From: Leishmania donovani
Taxonomy: Eukaryota; Euglenozoa; Kinetoplastea; Trypanosomatida; Trypanosomatidae
Assembly: GCF_000227135.1 (NCBI RefSeq)
Contig: NC_018244.1
Span: forward strand, 322,734-386,733
DNA length: 64,000 bases
Reading direction: 5' to 3'
Positions within the stretch are counted from its first letter, which is position 1. Every line of letters begins with the position of its first letter. Shown here in pieces: positions 18,001 through 27,600 of the stretch. Both the position numbers and the translations under genes were made by a program. The notes under the pieces are model-generated. The model searched no databases and had not been told where the DNA came from. It saw only the letters and a list, made by a program, of their open reading frames with translations.

Positions 18001-18690
18001 GACGTGCAAGACGCGCTCCAGCAGAGAACAGCGTTGTGGTGCAGGGCTGCTTTCCTCGAGAAGCCACCGTGAGAGACATGCTGGCGGGCACGGCACGCAT
18101 TCGTACATCGACACAGCCTCGTCGTCGATGCCTGGATCCGTGAAGAGGAAAGACACGGTGACAGTACCGGCCATCACCTGAATACCCGTCACCTCGGCGA
18201 GCGCGTAATGTAAGCGGTAGGGAGAGCGCGGTGGCGGCATCAGCTGGTGCGGCGCCGCTGCAGTGACCGGAGATCCACTGACAGTGCCGCCGGCCACACA
18301 CGCCGACAAGCCACCGCGCGCCGGGCGTTCACTGCACACGCGATAGGGTGCGAATACCACCGATCCGATGGACAGAGTGCCCAGGCGCGGGTCGTAGACA
18401 TGCGTCGGTGTAGTCAGCTCGGACGACGGGGGAGGAGACGAAGACGATTTTGCCCTTTGTACCTCGACTTGTTTCGCGTTAGTGAGCGCTGCAGCATGTC
18501 GAGACGACGACACCGCGGAAGGTCGCCACAGCGCGAGAAAGTCCAACGCGGACGCCGAAGAAGCGACGTCTTGATGGCGAGACAACTGCTGCAGCTGCTG
18601 CCCACGCTCGTTTTCTGTGCTCGGCTCCGCCTTCACAGCATCACGGAGCCGCGGAGGTGGGCTTGGTTCAGCGGCGGAGGCGGTGTCCAT
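15070..18690 (-). CDS. Hypothetical protein, 1206 aa
   Basis: I do not recognise this protein. It is long, Ala/Ser/Pro-rich and low in complexity between several globular-looking islands. An N-terminal part (about residues 95-290) begins DPRLGTLSIGSVVFAPYRVC and resembles a small beta-barrel. Further islands are around FFSSIFQEVNVYMEHH, LVLVIFDSYATLRRFHVF and a C-terminal alpha/beta stretch (ADVVIACGKAAAAWVAANSA). A basic KKANRKRPR segment could act as a nuclear localisation signal. The coding character is clear: no stops over 3.6 kb, strong GC3 and a good splice tract just upstream. The start ATG at 18690 is preceded by an AG at about 18713. Confidence 0.75.
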   Translation of the reverse strand: MDTASAAEPSPPPRLRDAVKAEPSTENERGQQLQQLSRHQDVASSASALDFLALWRPSAVSSSRHAAALTNAKQVEVQRAKSSSSPPPSSELTTPTHVYDPRLGTLSIGSVVFAPYRVCSERPARGGLSACVAGGTVSGSPVTAAAPHQLMPPPRSPYRLHYALAEVTGIQVMAGTVTVSFLFTDPGIDDEAVSMYECVPCPPACLSRWLLEESSPAPQRCSLLERVLHVTPPEGPLPVNDVYRALHAASPKFASAPGLSPLLVQRQRQRERCVARLRRLYCLSDDDDEQPHTTMARNSRGVAQSASGEDMAAKPVALEPTAATATPSSAAWRFLSTATTEKAALTVGSAGTTTLAASAATMFARYVAPTSVHVFFSSIFQEVNVYMEHHCSRHRRHSLTDPTAEPLSSPSRRLRRGVAAVNAASPPPLVLVIFDSYATLRRFHVFMSVRGHVVQLLDGAHVDRALPSPQTSHAFGAQCKIWLCMLRDDTGEESVEEEAKKEDGFSIARASAGEESAEVAQAVALMEAQLRCLLAAAPPVDALVSFREHVTQQQVTKSRQSATLHQHVTAEAVLQRLMPHLGAYRLECVLQDVPAPPPRPTPVGNNAAASSSGTTQPPPSTAPATTVVKVSGAVFGDNKILVPCSPEQLTLLSTVLASTPVAVSQKTGDGGAAEGGGETAGQRKCSPTKKANRKRPRVMETADSSSATAVARAQALTPALLERIALGSFTDAAAATLFDVFADATAVVMKSPDPSSADLPATAGDVHRGSSDGRGAAEVLSSIEDLYEKWCVDPSRFGEAFPVFAAVYALVADVFASVSRFRPGRPRSASEWDASIGDEGPRRLSSGPLESAPSLEQAAEKASAVTQRRLPTQSPPNELPRGRLGALIGALPRIAIVLPRGNPTQHPNLGTQQYLRTLRAFFSPWAVHEVTSPAASVAVSCAAPVLWHQRGGLLLLFCDEATTQLGALQDEADVVIACGKAAAAWVAANSATKASSGDSCKVAAAGPLLFAVISEAEVVAPTDQLTHLWLPITLASPTCMGGGDAPADVSTSADGLERCSEWPAMSKEETSRTELEEMWRLLVATVSADGSVDVPARPSSPLLRQDQQQHGQTLRSTGVAARRLHQVEVLPRTLRQAVVLWRHLQTAEATVCGGQRQSRASPSELDNEGPWGTLQAVVKEMALSCVTATPVRMTDVTLLRGSDDSA

Positions 18691-18717
18691 CTACGTGTAT
18701 GTGCGTGGGAGGCTGGC

Positions 18718-18752
18718 AAAGAAGAGGAGGGAAAGAGGAGGAGGGGAGGGGG
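18718..18752 (-). promoter_or_regulatory. Polypyrimidine tract and predicted trans-splice acceptor for the 15070-18690 gene
   Basis: Thirty-five consecutive purines on the plus strand form an uninterrupted pyrimidine tract on the coding strand. It is followed by TTTGCCAG with the AG at 18714-18713, predicting a leader of about 22 nt. This is the cleanest acceptor in the window. Confidence 0.65.
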
Positions 18753-19452
18753 CTGGACACGGCTCACTTGTTCAGCAGGCGAGCTGTGGCTTGAACTGTG
18801 TACGTGTGTTGAAGCGATGAATAACGCGACTTAGATTGGGTGAAGAGGGACGCGTGTGTGCGTGTGCGCATTCTATATGGAAAGCGAGACGACTGATAGA
18901 GAGGGCTCTATAGCGGGGGTGTTGTCTTGTGTATGTCTATGCGTGGGAGAGGGGTAGATGTGTGGGCGTAAGCGTGTGCGGATGTGCTTCACGTCCCCCG
19001 CCTTGTCTTCCGCCCTTTCTTCCGTTCCTGCGCGTTGAAGTCCGTGTATGCGTGTGTGCCGTGAAAGAGGAGACAGGATATGGAGTATAGGAGTGAGGGC
19101 GGAGGAGGGGGGGAAGGAGGCAGCGTGCAACGGCCACCGATCAATGAGGAGGCGCATCAGCCCCGTGAACGTGCAGCACAACATGAAAGCCAACGCACGC
19201 CATCCCCCGGCCCCGTTTCTGTCTCGTGCCCGAACGCTGCGCTTTGTCCTCCCCTGACGCAGGGGGGGGTAGGGGGTGAGCGAGGGAGAAGGGGAGGGGC
19301 GGCTGCGATGGGGCCAGTGGTGCTTGCGCGCTGGCTTGATTGTCTGTCGCCCCGTCGTATCGGATCAGCCTTCTGGCTGACGTAGCAGACATGAGCAGAG
19401 CAGAGGCAACAACTCCACAGAATGAAAGGCACGCGCGAGCCTCCGCTTCCCG
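18753..19452. other. Intergenic, no gene seen
   Basis: Region between the MLH3-like gene stop and the tract of the next gene. Contains GT-rich and GA-rich patches; no supported frame. Confidence 0.5.
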
Positions 19453-22400
19453 CTAGTGTGCAGGGGTGAGGTGGGCGAAGGAGGGGCGGCCGTGCGAACA
19501 CACGTAGTACTGTTCGACGCAGTCCAGCGCCGCCACCATAGAGCGCGCCGCGGTGGGGCGAAGAACGTCGCCGAACATGATGGCCCCGCGACAGGAGCGG
19601 GAGATGAAGAATTCGAGAAACACCGAGGGAATGAGCAGCGGACACGGCGACGAGGAGCACGGCACTTGTGATGGCCCCGGACCGCGGCAGCATAAAGAGA
19701 CGGGATCTGTGAGAGCAGATTGCGGAGGCACGAAGGCGCTGTCAAATGCGGCAGTCGCTGCTGCGCCCACTGCCTCCAGCTCCTCCACCGTTTGCCGCAG
19801 CGCTTGCATAGAGGTGACATGGCGAACGACCCCCTCAACCTTCAAGCACGGCCATGCCACAATCGCTGTGGCCAGTGCGGGCCATGTGCGTGAATACGCG
19901 GACTGGCCAACACGCACGCCGCTGGCCCAGGCAACGGCTCTGCTGCACTGCATCTCTCCTCGGTGCACGGCTGCCACAGCTTCGTGATGGAACCGCCATC
20001 CCCACTGACGCAGATGTGCCTCCACGGCGGTCACACGCAGACGCCACTCGGCCGGCAGGGACACAGAGAATGAAGCCGCCGCCGAAGACGCACTCGGCGA
20101 ACATGCGGCACCAGTGACTGCGTGCGACCACAGCAGCTGTGCAACGCGGTGCCGACGCTCGAGTGCCTTCCGTGCGTGGGGGGTCAGCGGCAAGGAGGTA
20201 CGAGGCACGCATTCCGAGACCGTGCCAGACCCGGCGATCAAGCACTCACTCGCGGCGCGCTCCACGCCACGCGGCAGCTCGGGGTGACACACGTAGGTGT
20301 CAGCAAAGCAGAGAAAGAACTCTAGCCGCACCCGCTCGTGCACCGCGTGCTGATCCGCGACCCACCACTGCAACGCGTGTGGTTGAGGACGGCATACGGG
20401 ACCTTGAGGAAGCACTGCTGCAGGGCCACAGCTTGGCTTGGACGCACGCTGCGGGGTGGTAGGGGAAGCAATGATCAGAAACTTGCGTGCCCACTGGAGC
20501 ACCGACACACGCGCTGAGAAGGCAGTGGTGATGGGTGGTATGGCACCGGCCGAGGCAGTTGTTGTGGCACCTTCGGCCGCATCAAAGCCACTGCTTTCGT
20601 CACCTCTGTTGCTTCCCCTCTCTGGCATCCACGGACACGGTGGCGCGCAGGCGCGGGGCAATCGACGTAGCGCACTCCCACGCCCCGTGTCCAGGAGGTG
20701 TCGCATTCGCGTCAGCCCTTCCACCGTGTTGGAGGCCTGAACAGCCGGTGAGTGATGTGCAGTGGCAGACGCCTCGCGAGAGGATGGCGCTGTTTCCAAA
20801 GGAGGGCGAGAGCGCAGTGCGGCCTGTTCCTCCTCTTCCTCTCTGGTGATGCGGTGCAGGTTGCGGTCGAGAGTGACGGGGGTGCGACGCGGCGCGGTTG
20901 CCGTGGGGTTGACTCCGCGATCGGTAGCGCTCAACCACAGCAGCGAGGCGGGGTTGAGCTGCACGTGATGTAGAGCTCCAGTGCGACCAGCCACACCCTC
21001 CGAAGACGCGGCCAAAACGCGGCGCCTTTTCGAGGGCAGCGCTGGCACGTACGACTGCGTCCCAGGAACGGCAGCGGCCTCTAGCACCCTTTGACAGAGA
21101 TATCGCACTCGTAACTGCACCTCCGCAGCCTCCTGCTTTGCAAGCACATGGTGTGAGACGCAAGAGGGCTGCTGCTGCTGCGGATCCGGCGTGGTCGTGT
21201 GCGGAGGAGTTGCTTGGGCCGGCAGAATCTTCTCGCCGTCCCTGAGGGGGCCATTCTGACTCTCGCTCCCGCGCAAACTGCTAGTGAGGCGCCGCAGTGC
21301 TTCGTCGTAGAGCTGCACAAAAGACTGCTGTGCCGAAACTCCGTGTCGGGCCCGCTGTCGGGCCTCGGAGATACGGGCAGGGACGTACGCACTGTCAACA
21401 AACACAAACACTGGGACCGCTGTTGCTGCTGCTGCTGAGATCGGCCCCCCTGGCAGCGGATGTGCGCCGTGGTGATGTCGATGAGCGTTGGTAGCGACAA
21501 TGCCGTAGGCCCAGTGCGTAGGTTCCAGCACACGGCAATGCGTCGGACACAACGCTGAAGACGGAGGAACTGATCTTCCGCGACAGCCATCGTCTTCTGG
21601 AGGATGCGCTTGACCATCTCGCACGAGTATCATAAAGAAGGTCATGTGGTGCTCAGGAAGCGGCGAAAAACTGAGGCTCTCTGCCGCGCTCGGTGCCTGG
21701 CGGGCAGGGAAGGCGCTGGCGCTCAGCGGGGGAGGGGTGGCGAAGAGAACTGCAAAGTGTCCAGGCCGCACCACTACCTCTGTCAACACTCCCTCTGCCG
21801 TCGTCTCCTCCGGGGTCCATGCACCGCCTTCGCGGCTCGCGGCGGCCGCAGAAGATGGACACAATCGTCGCGCACGCGCATCGGCACGGGTGGCGGACGG
21901 TGACGACACAGATGAGGGGTCTGGCACCGAGATGCCGAATGCGTGACACAGACGACGCGCCGTCGCCTCGCCTCGTGTGAGTCGGCGTCCTGCCCTTCCG
22001 CCAATGTCAACCTCTCGTGATGCCTGCCGCACCCGGAGAGCGCCGCTGTACAAGCCGTGACGATCCACGCGCAGTCCCGCCGCTGCTACGGAGTCAGGGT
22101 GTATGCCACTGCTAGCACGACCTGTGCGCGGGGCAGAGGCGCAGCGAAGCGATGTAGAGAGCGAAAGAGGGCGCAATGGGAGTGTCTCAGCTGGCGCACG
22201 TCGGGGAGCGCCCGCGTCCCCGCAGAAGTCATACTCGACGATCAACTTTGCAGAGAAGGTAGAGGCACCCTGCGCCAGGAAAGAGCACCGGGCGAGCGAC
22301 GCGTCTCTGCCTCCACTTGCGTCGAGAGGTCTGCCGGCCAGATACAGCGGTGCCAGCAAAGCACACACCGCGGTCTGGAACACAACCGCCACGAGGTGCT

Positions 22401-23307
22401 GCTGCTCCTCCCGCCGTGCCCGCATGGCAGACGCCGACTTGCAGGCCCACAAGGTGCGGCGGCGAAAGAGCCCCCCCCGATCGCGTTCACTCGCAGTCTT
22501 CCACGAAACGTCGTCACCGCCGCTGCTGCGGCCGATGAGAACGCCGTAGCTACAGGTGCCGACCAGTCCTACATAAGGGGTCTGGCGCACTGGCAGGTTA
22601 TGGAAAAGTCCGCGTACTCGACACACGGTGATCAGGCGCACGAGATTGCATCGTTCCCTTGCTCTTCCACTAATATCCGGGAGACGGTCGCGAGAAGAGA
22701 AAACACCACCATCACGACATGAAGGGTTGCGGCTCGTATACGGATGCCCGCACACGTGCTTCTCAGCGAGGGGTATCTGCTGGCCACAGTGCCACCGCGT
22801 CTCCGGCACAAGGAGGCAGAGCGGCGACTCGTCCGACGGGCGCGCGGCGACACCACCGTCGCCTTGCACCGCGGCGCTTTCCACCACTTCCAGGCAGACA
22901 CTCACGGAGACATCAGCGCAGATGGCGGCTAGGCGGCCAAAGAGCTCAAGTCCATCAGGTCGTAGTGCGGCGTGATTTCGTTTCTCCGTGCCGCCTTCTG
23001 CTCCTGAGATTGCCACATCACCGGCTACCTCCGCCTCTGTCCTTCTTCGCAACTCGTCCGTGACGGGCAGAACACATGTTCGCGTGATGTCCCACGCGAG
23101 TGCTGGGAGACAGAGCGACACCGCCACGCCGTGTAAGGCATCGTTCACTCTATATGAAGAAGGAATCCTGCCAACTTCCGCCTCCAGCTCTGGCAGTCCG
23201 ACCTGTACAACGCGGGCAAACGCGTCTGTAAAGGTCGGAAACTCGTGGCTGGCACGCAGCACAGCGGCATCGTGTGAGGTGAGCCGCTGGATATGCTCTT
23301 GGTGCAT
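19453..23307 (-). CDS. MLH3: MLH3-like MutL mismatch-repair / recombination protein, 1284 aa
   Basis: All three hallmarks of the MutL endonuclease domain are present near the C-terminus: DQHAVHERVRLE (about residue 985), an exact fit to DQHA(X)2E(X)4E; SCRGAIMFGD, matching the A-C-R-x-A-I-K-F-G-D block; and CSHGRPS in the last 15 residues, matching C-x-H-G-R-P. Order and spacing are those of MLH3/PMS2, which bind metal ions to nick DNA. The N-terminal third retains the MutL block GLFHNLPVRQ, but the GHKL ATPase motifs are hard to see: where MutL has an E-L-x-x-N-S-L-D-A helix this protein has RVVQVGLPELEAEV. The middle is a long variable linker. The frame reaches 23358 only through TTG; the ATG at 23307 places IQRLTSHDAAVLRAS where MutL proteins begin. 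Nuclear, probably paired with MLH1. Confidence 0.85.
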   Translation of the reverse strand: MHQEHIQRLTSHDAAVLRASHEFPTFTDAFARVVQVGLPELEAEVGRIPSSYRVNDALHGVAVSLCLPALAWDITRTCVLPVTDELRRRTEAEVAGDVAISGAEGGTEKRNHAALRPDGLELFGRLAAICADVSVSVCLEVVESAAVQGDGGVAARPSDESPLCLLVPETRWHCGQQIPLAEKHVCGHPYTSRNPSCRDGGVFSSRDRLPDISGRARERCNLVRLITVCRVRGLFHNLPVRQTPYVGLVGTCSYGVLIGRSSGGDDVSWKTASERDRGGLFRRRTLWACKSASAMRARREEQQHLVAVVFQTAVCALLAPLYLAGRPLDASGGRDASLARCSFLAQGASTFSAKLIVEYDFCGDAGAPRRAPAETLPLRPLSLSTSLRCASAPRTGRASSGIHPDSVAAAGLRVDRHGLYSGALRVRQASREVDIGGRAGRRLTRGEATARRLCHAFGISVPDPSSVSSPSATRADARARRLCPSSAAAASREGGAWTPEETTAEGVLTEVVVRPGHFAVLFATPPPLSASAFPARQAPSAAESLSFSPLPEHHMTFFMILVRDGQAHPPEDDGCRGRSVPPSSALCPTHCRVLEPTHWAYGIVATNAHRHHHGAHPLPGGPISAAAATAVPVFVFVDSAYVPARISEARQRARHGVSAQQSFVQLYDEALRRLTSSLRGSESQNGPLRDGEKILPAQATPPHTTTPDPQQQQPSCVSHHVLAKQEAAEVQLRVRYLCQRVLEAAAVPGTQSYVPALPSKRRRVLAASSEGVAGRTGALHHVQLNPASLLWLSATDRGVNPTATAPRRTPVTLDRNLHRITREEEEEQAALRSRPPLETAPSSREASATAHHSPAVQASNTVEGLTRMRHLLDTGRGSALRRLPRACAPPCPWMPERGSNRGDESSGFDAAEGATTTASAGAIPPITTAFSARVSVLQWARKFLIIASPTTPQRASKPSCGPAAVLPQGPVCRPQPHALQWWVADQHAVHERVRLEFFLCFADTYVCHPELPRGVERAASECLIAGSGTVSECVPRTSLPLTPHARKALERRHRVAQLLWSHAVTGAACSPSASSAAASFSVSLPAEWRLRVTAVEAHLRQWGWRFHHEAVAAVHRGEMQCSRAVAWASGVRVGQSAYSRTWPALATAIVAWPCLKVEGVVRHVTSMQALRQTVEELEAVGAAATAAFDSAFVPPQSALTDPVSLCCRGPGPSQVPCSSSPCPLLIPSVFLEFFISRSCRGAIMFGDVLRPTAARSMVAALDCVEQYYVCSHGRPSFAHLTPAH

Positions 23308-24627
23308 TGTGCGGGTAGCTATTGCGGCGTTCACGCGGAGTCGAAGGGAGCCGAGCAAGGGGGAGGGGGGGGGACGTGGCCACGGTCAGAGCGTGTGTCT
23401 TATTGGGTGTGTAGGTGACCGATGACATGGGGGGTGGGGACGCATCGTAGGCGCAAGCAACAAAACACAGAGAGAGGGAGAGAGAGCTGAAAAGACGGGA
23501 AAGAGGGGCTGGCGCGGCGCGCAACGGCACAGGACACGTGTCGGCGGGGATTTCCACGAGAGAGAGGGAGACGAGGTGCCGAGCAACAGGACAGCTGCGG
23601 CAGCAGTTGCCGATCCATGTTACTCCCTCATACCACCTCCGCATCGCCTGCTTCTTGTTGTCTGGTTGCTTGTGAATGCTTTGCTTGTCGATGCGTTTGT
23701 GTGCATGCACGCTTCTTAAGACCGAAAAGAGAGAAGGTGGCCTTAAACGCACACACACACACACACGCACGCACGCACACACAGGGAGAAAGAGGGACAG
23801 GGGACGATGAGGCGACACTTCACCGTTTTGGTTTCCAGGCGCAACAAACATCGAAGAGAAAGCAAGAAAGAGGCCAACACATAAGAAGGCAAACCACCCC
23901 TCAAAAAGGCGAACATGACACGCACCGCACGCATGTCGACAAAAACACACGCCGGCGACGACGACCATGACCAGTTGAGCTTATACAAAGGCCATCCAGA
24001 AGGTATCGCAAGCAAGGGATAGACAGAGGTTTCGGGGTATATCGAGCACAATGAAAACGGAAAGAGAGAAAGTGTGTGTGTGTATGTGTGCAGTCCAACC
24101 TGCAAAGCATGAGGGCAAGCACAGAGAAAGGAAAGAGCACACCGAAGAGAAAGATTAGAGGAGGCACCCAAACAAGTGACCATCATCGCCTACTGGGACC
24201 ACCACCAAAACGAGAAAAAAGAAGGGGGAGGGGGATGGCTAAAAGCAGTGACACAAACTCTCACACAGAAAGCGAGACGAACGGCGTAAGAGCGAGAGAG
24301 ACGGCGGATTCAAAGAAGACACGGGGACACCCGCACGAAACACGCACACGCCGAGTGAGAGAGGGAGAGGGAAGAGGCGAGGTAGGGGATACATCGGTGT
24401 GCGTGTGTGTGTTTGTGTGTGGGGTTCTCTCCTCTCTCCCCCTTTGTTTGATTGCTCTCAATGTGTCTCATTGCTATTATTATTCGTGTGCTCCGCGTCG
24501 TTGTACATGCGTAGACAAGGTATAGCAGAAAGACACTCACGCGTGCACATGTGCGTGAGGCACACCAGACGGCAGGTGGCCTCGTCGTCGTCGTCTTTCG
24601 GTATCTTTGCTTGGCCACGAGAGCGTC
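23308..24627. other. Intergenic between DYRK kinase and MLH3-like gene
   Basis: GA-rich plus-strand tracts close to the MLH3 start (23357-23374 and about 23465-23510) are candidate splice tracts. (CA)n occurs at about 23749-23782. The hydrophobic minus-strand frames here come from pyrimidine-rich sequence and are not supported as genes. Confidence 0.5.
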
Positions 24628-27600
24628 TCAGTTGAGAGGCAGCACCATCACCGCTGACGTCTGATCGTCGTTGCGCGGCTTTTGCGTGCCGGCGAGGTTG
24701 CCGCGCACGGACGACTCGGCGGAAACTACGACGGAACTCTCCGTTCCTTGGTCACTTTCGGAGAAGACGACGCGGAACGGGTAGCTCCCCGTGCGGTCGA
24801 AGAGGTTGCGGCGGTGATCGCTGTTGTGGTACGGTGACAGAGCCAGTCGCTCGGCCGGGGTCTGTAACATGGAGTGAATGTCCAGAGCCGAGTCGTAGCA
24901 GTGAGACAGATGCTGCTGATGCTCTTTCCACATGCGCGCTGACGGTGCCGCACGGTTGCTAGAGGGGAGCTCGAACAGCACAATGGCAGAAGGGTTCATC
25001 AGGAGGGGTGCCAAGAGCGGTGCTGCGTCGTCACTGGCGGTGGAGTCGCTGCCATGTGGGCTGCTGGGCTGACTGGCCGCCTCTGCCGCTGAATTGAGGA
25101 GGCGAGCCGTCAGAGGGTGGCGCCGGAGGTAGTGGAGTCCCGAGCAGTGCGTGGGGCGTATGGTGGGGGCCACTACCCTTCGCGGAACGGCATCGCTAGA
25201 GGCAGCGGAGACACCGGAGGCGCTCATCGTTGTATCATCCACTGCGTCCTTTCTGTCCATCCCCGACGACGCAGCAGCGTTGTTGGCGGTCACAGCCGTC
25301 GCGGCTGCCACTTCAGGAGAGAAGCTGGATGCGAGATACGGGTGGACCTGCGCCTCCGTCGCTGTGAGCCGCTCCCCAGCGTCCCAGTAGAGGCAGCCCA
25401 ACAAGAAGTCCACCCACGCATACCGATGCCAGTCACACTTGCTTGGCAAGAAGAAACACTGATCGGACTCGTGAACTTGTCCACCGGGGAACATTACCTT
25501 CAACAGCGCCAGTTGCTCCGCCGTCTCCCACGTAGTCGTGCAACCGCTGCCGTTTGGGAGAGGCAAGGCTGCTCCCCTCGGGCTTCGCTGGGAGTTCTCC
25601 ATGACTGGTGGCGTGCTCGACTCTTGTTGGCCCTTGAGACGTCGCTCGTGTTCTCGCTGATGTCCTGCGGCATCATTCAGCACCTGGATGAACTCGCGCC
25701 AGCACCGCTCTACAATGATGGCCTCCTCGTCTTGGTTCGCGTCCTCGCCATCTACAGCTAGCCGCCGCTCTTGCGGGTGTGCCTGACACAAGTGCAGCTG
25801 CACTTTCTGTGAGCCGGTGTCCGATGAGGTCACATCGCCCTGCGCGCGCGCGGACGCCCTGACTGTGCTTGCTTTGTGCTGTTTATACTTCCTCCAGCAG
25901 GTCTTCACAGTAGTGAGAAAGGCTGCGTCTGGCATCCCAAGTACCCGCACCGCCGACTGCAGCATCGTCGCGTCGTCGCAAACATCGGGGAAGAGGGCGT
26001 GACCCGTGTGGAGCTCGTAGAGGACGCACCCGACCGACCACATGTCGATGGCAGTGGTGTACGGCAGCCGCAGAGACATCTCAGGGCAGCGGTAGGACGG
26101 TGACTGAAGAGGGAAGGCGGTGGCGGTGGTGCCAGGGAGGATGTGATGAGCGTGGCCAAGGTCGATGAGGGCAATCCGCGACGAGGTCGTTGCAGCTGTT
26201 GATGCAGCCATTGCGTGAGGCAGCGCGTAAGTCAGCCGAGTGAGGGCCGAGGGTGTGACGGTGCTGCTTGCCTCATCGCCACCGCCACTGTCGTGGCCTG
26301 AGCGGGTTGTGTAGCTAGGACTTACCTCTCGGCTGCTCCCGCTACTGCAGCGCGGCGCCTCGCTAAGGGTCGTGCACGCCGCCACATACCCCACCGACCC
26401 CTCCACTAATCCTGCGCCCGTTGACGTCGAGTGCGGTGAGGGGGTGAGAACACCAGTGCGACTGCCTGTCATACAGAGCGAGCGTCCTGCAAGCGAAACC
26501 GAGGCACCATCGGTGATGCACTGATCGTGGAGATCTCCACCGGAGGGACACCGCTGGGAGCTGCTCGCCACTTCGCCGCCAGGGTGCTGCACACTGTGGC
26601 CACAGCTCATAATCGTGGCGCCTCTATCAGGGCCGTCGACGATTTCAATGTTCCGCGGAGGCGGGTGCGGGGCCCTCAGACACGGCAGAGACGAGGAGCA
26701 CGTCGACGTGCTGCTGCTGGGACTTTCGCGGTCGCCAACGTCCGCGCCGAAGCGCCTCTCCAGGTGTTCAGTCGCATGAGAGCGGCGGGGCACAGTGCCA
26801 GTGTGCGTGACGGGAGGCGGAGGCGCAGCTGTGTTCGAGAGCGACGACGACGGGAAACCGAGGCACACCCGATGGAAAGGATGCATGCTGAGCGAGGTGG
26901 GGAGGGCACCGGCATCACCATTGTGCGGGAGCGGGGCTTGGAGCAGCGGCTGCTGCGAAGGCGGGCGCGGCGGGGGTTGTTGACTCGCAGCACCACCAGA
27001 CTCGGCAAGATGACCGTTGATGCTGCTGCTGCGGCCGCTCACAGAGCGATCCACAAATACGATGTTCTCCGGCTTGATGTCGCCGTGGAGGACGTGCGCG
27101 CAGTGGTGCATGAAGTGAAGGGCATGTGCGAGCTGCGCGAGAACGCTGCCGACGACCTCGGTCGGTAATGTCCCCGCCGCTTGGCCGCCAGCCTGCGAGG
27201 GTGGCGCACTAGCGAGCAGCAGGGAAGAGGACGCGCTTACGGCGTGGCCAGCCTTCGCTTCTCGCGACTCGCGTCGCAGTTCCACCACATCGCGCACGCT
27301 GAAGCCGAGGAGAGGAAAGACAATGACGTGGTAGCCGCGGTACTCGAAGCGGCTGCGTGGGGTAAGCACCGAGCCGAAGAGCAGCGTGCGCTGGTCCGCC
27401 ATGGACAGCCAAGGCAGCGCTGATGGCAACGATGCGGAGGGCCTGCGATGCACCGATGCCCCGGCCCGATAGTCGGCGGCGGCCCCGCTTGCGTCCTCCC
27501 TAAAGTTGCTTCCACTGCAGGGGTGCATCGCTGCGCAGCACTCCTTCAGTCGCTCGCAGATGGCCCACTCTGCCTGTGCCGCGTTCTGGTATAGCAACTC

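Noticed and set aside
23308..23358. MLH3 start at the upstream TTG
   Set aside because: TTG starts are not expected in trypanosomatids; the ATG at 23307 aligns with MutL N-termini.
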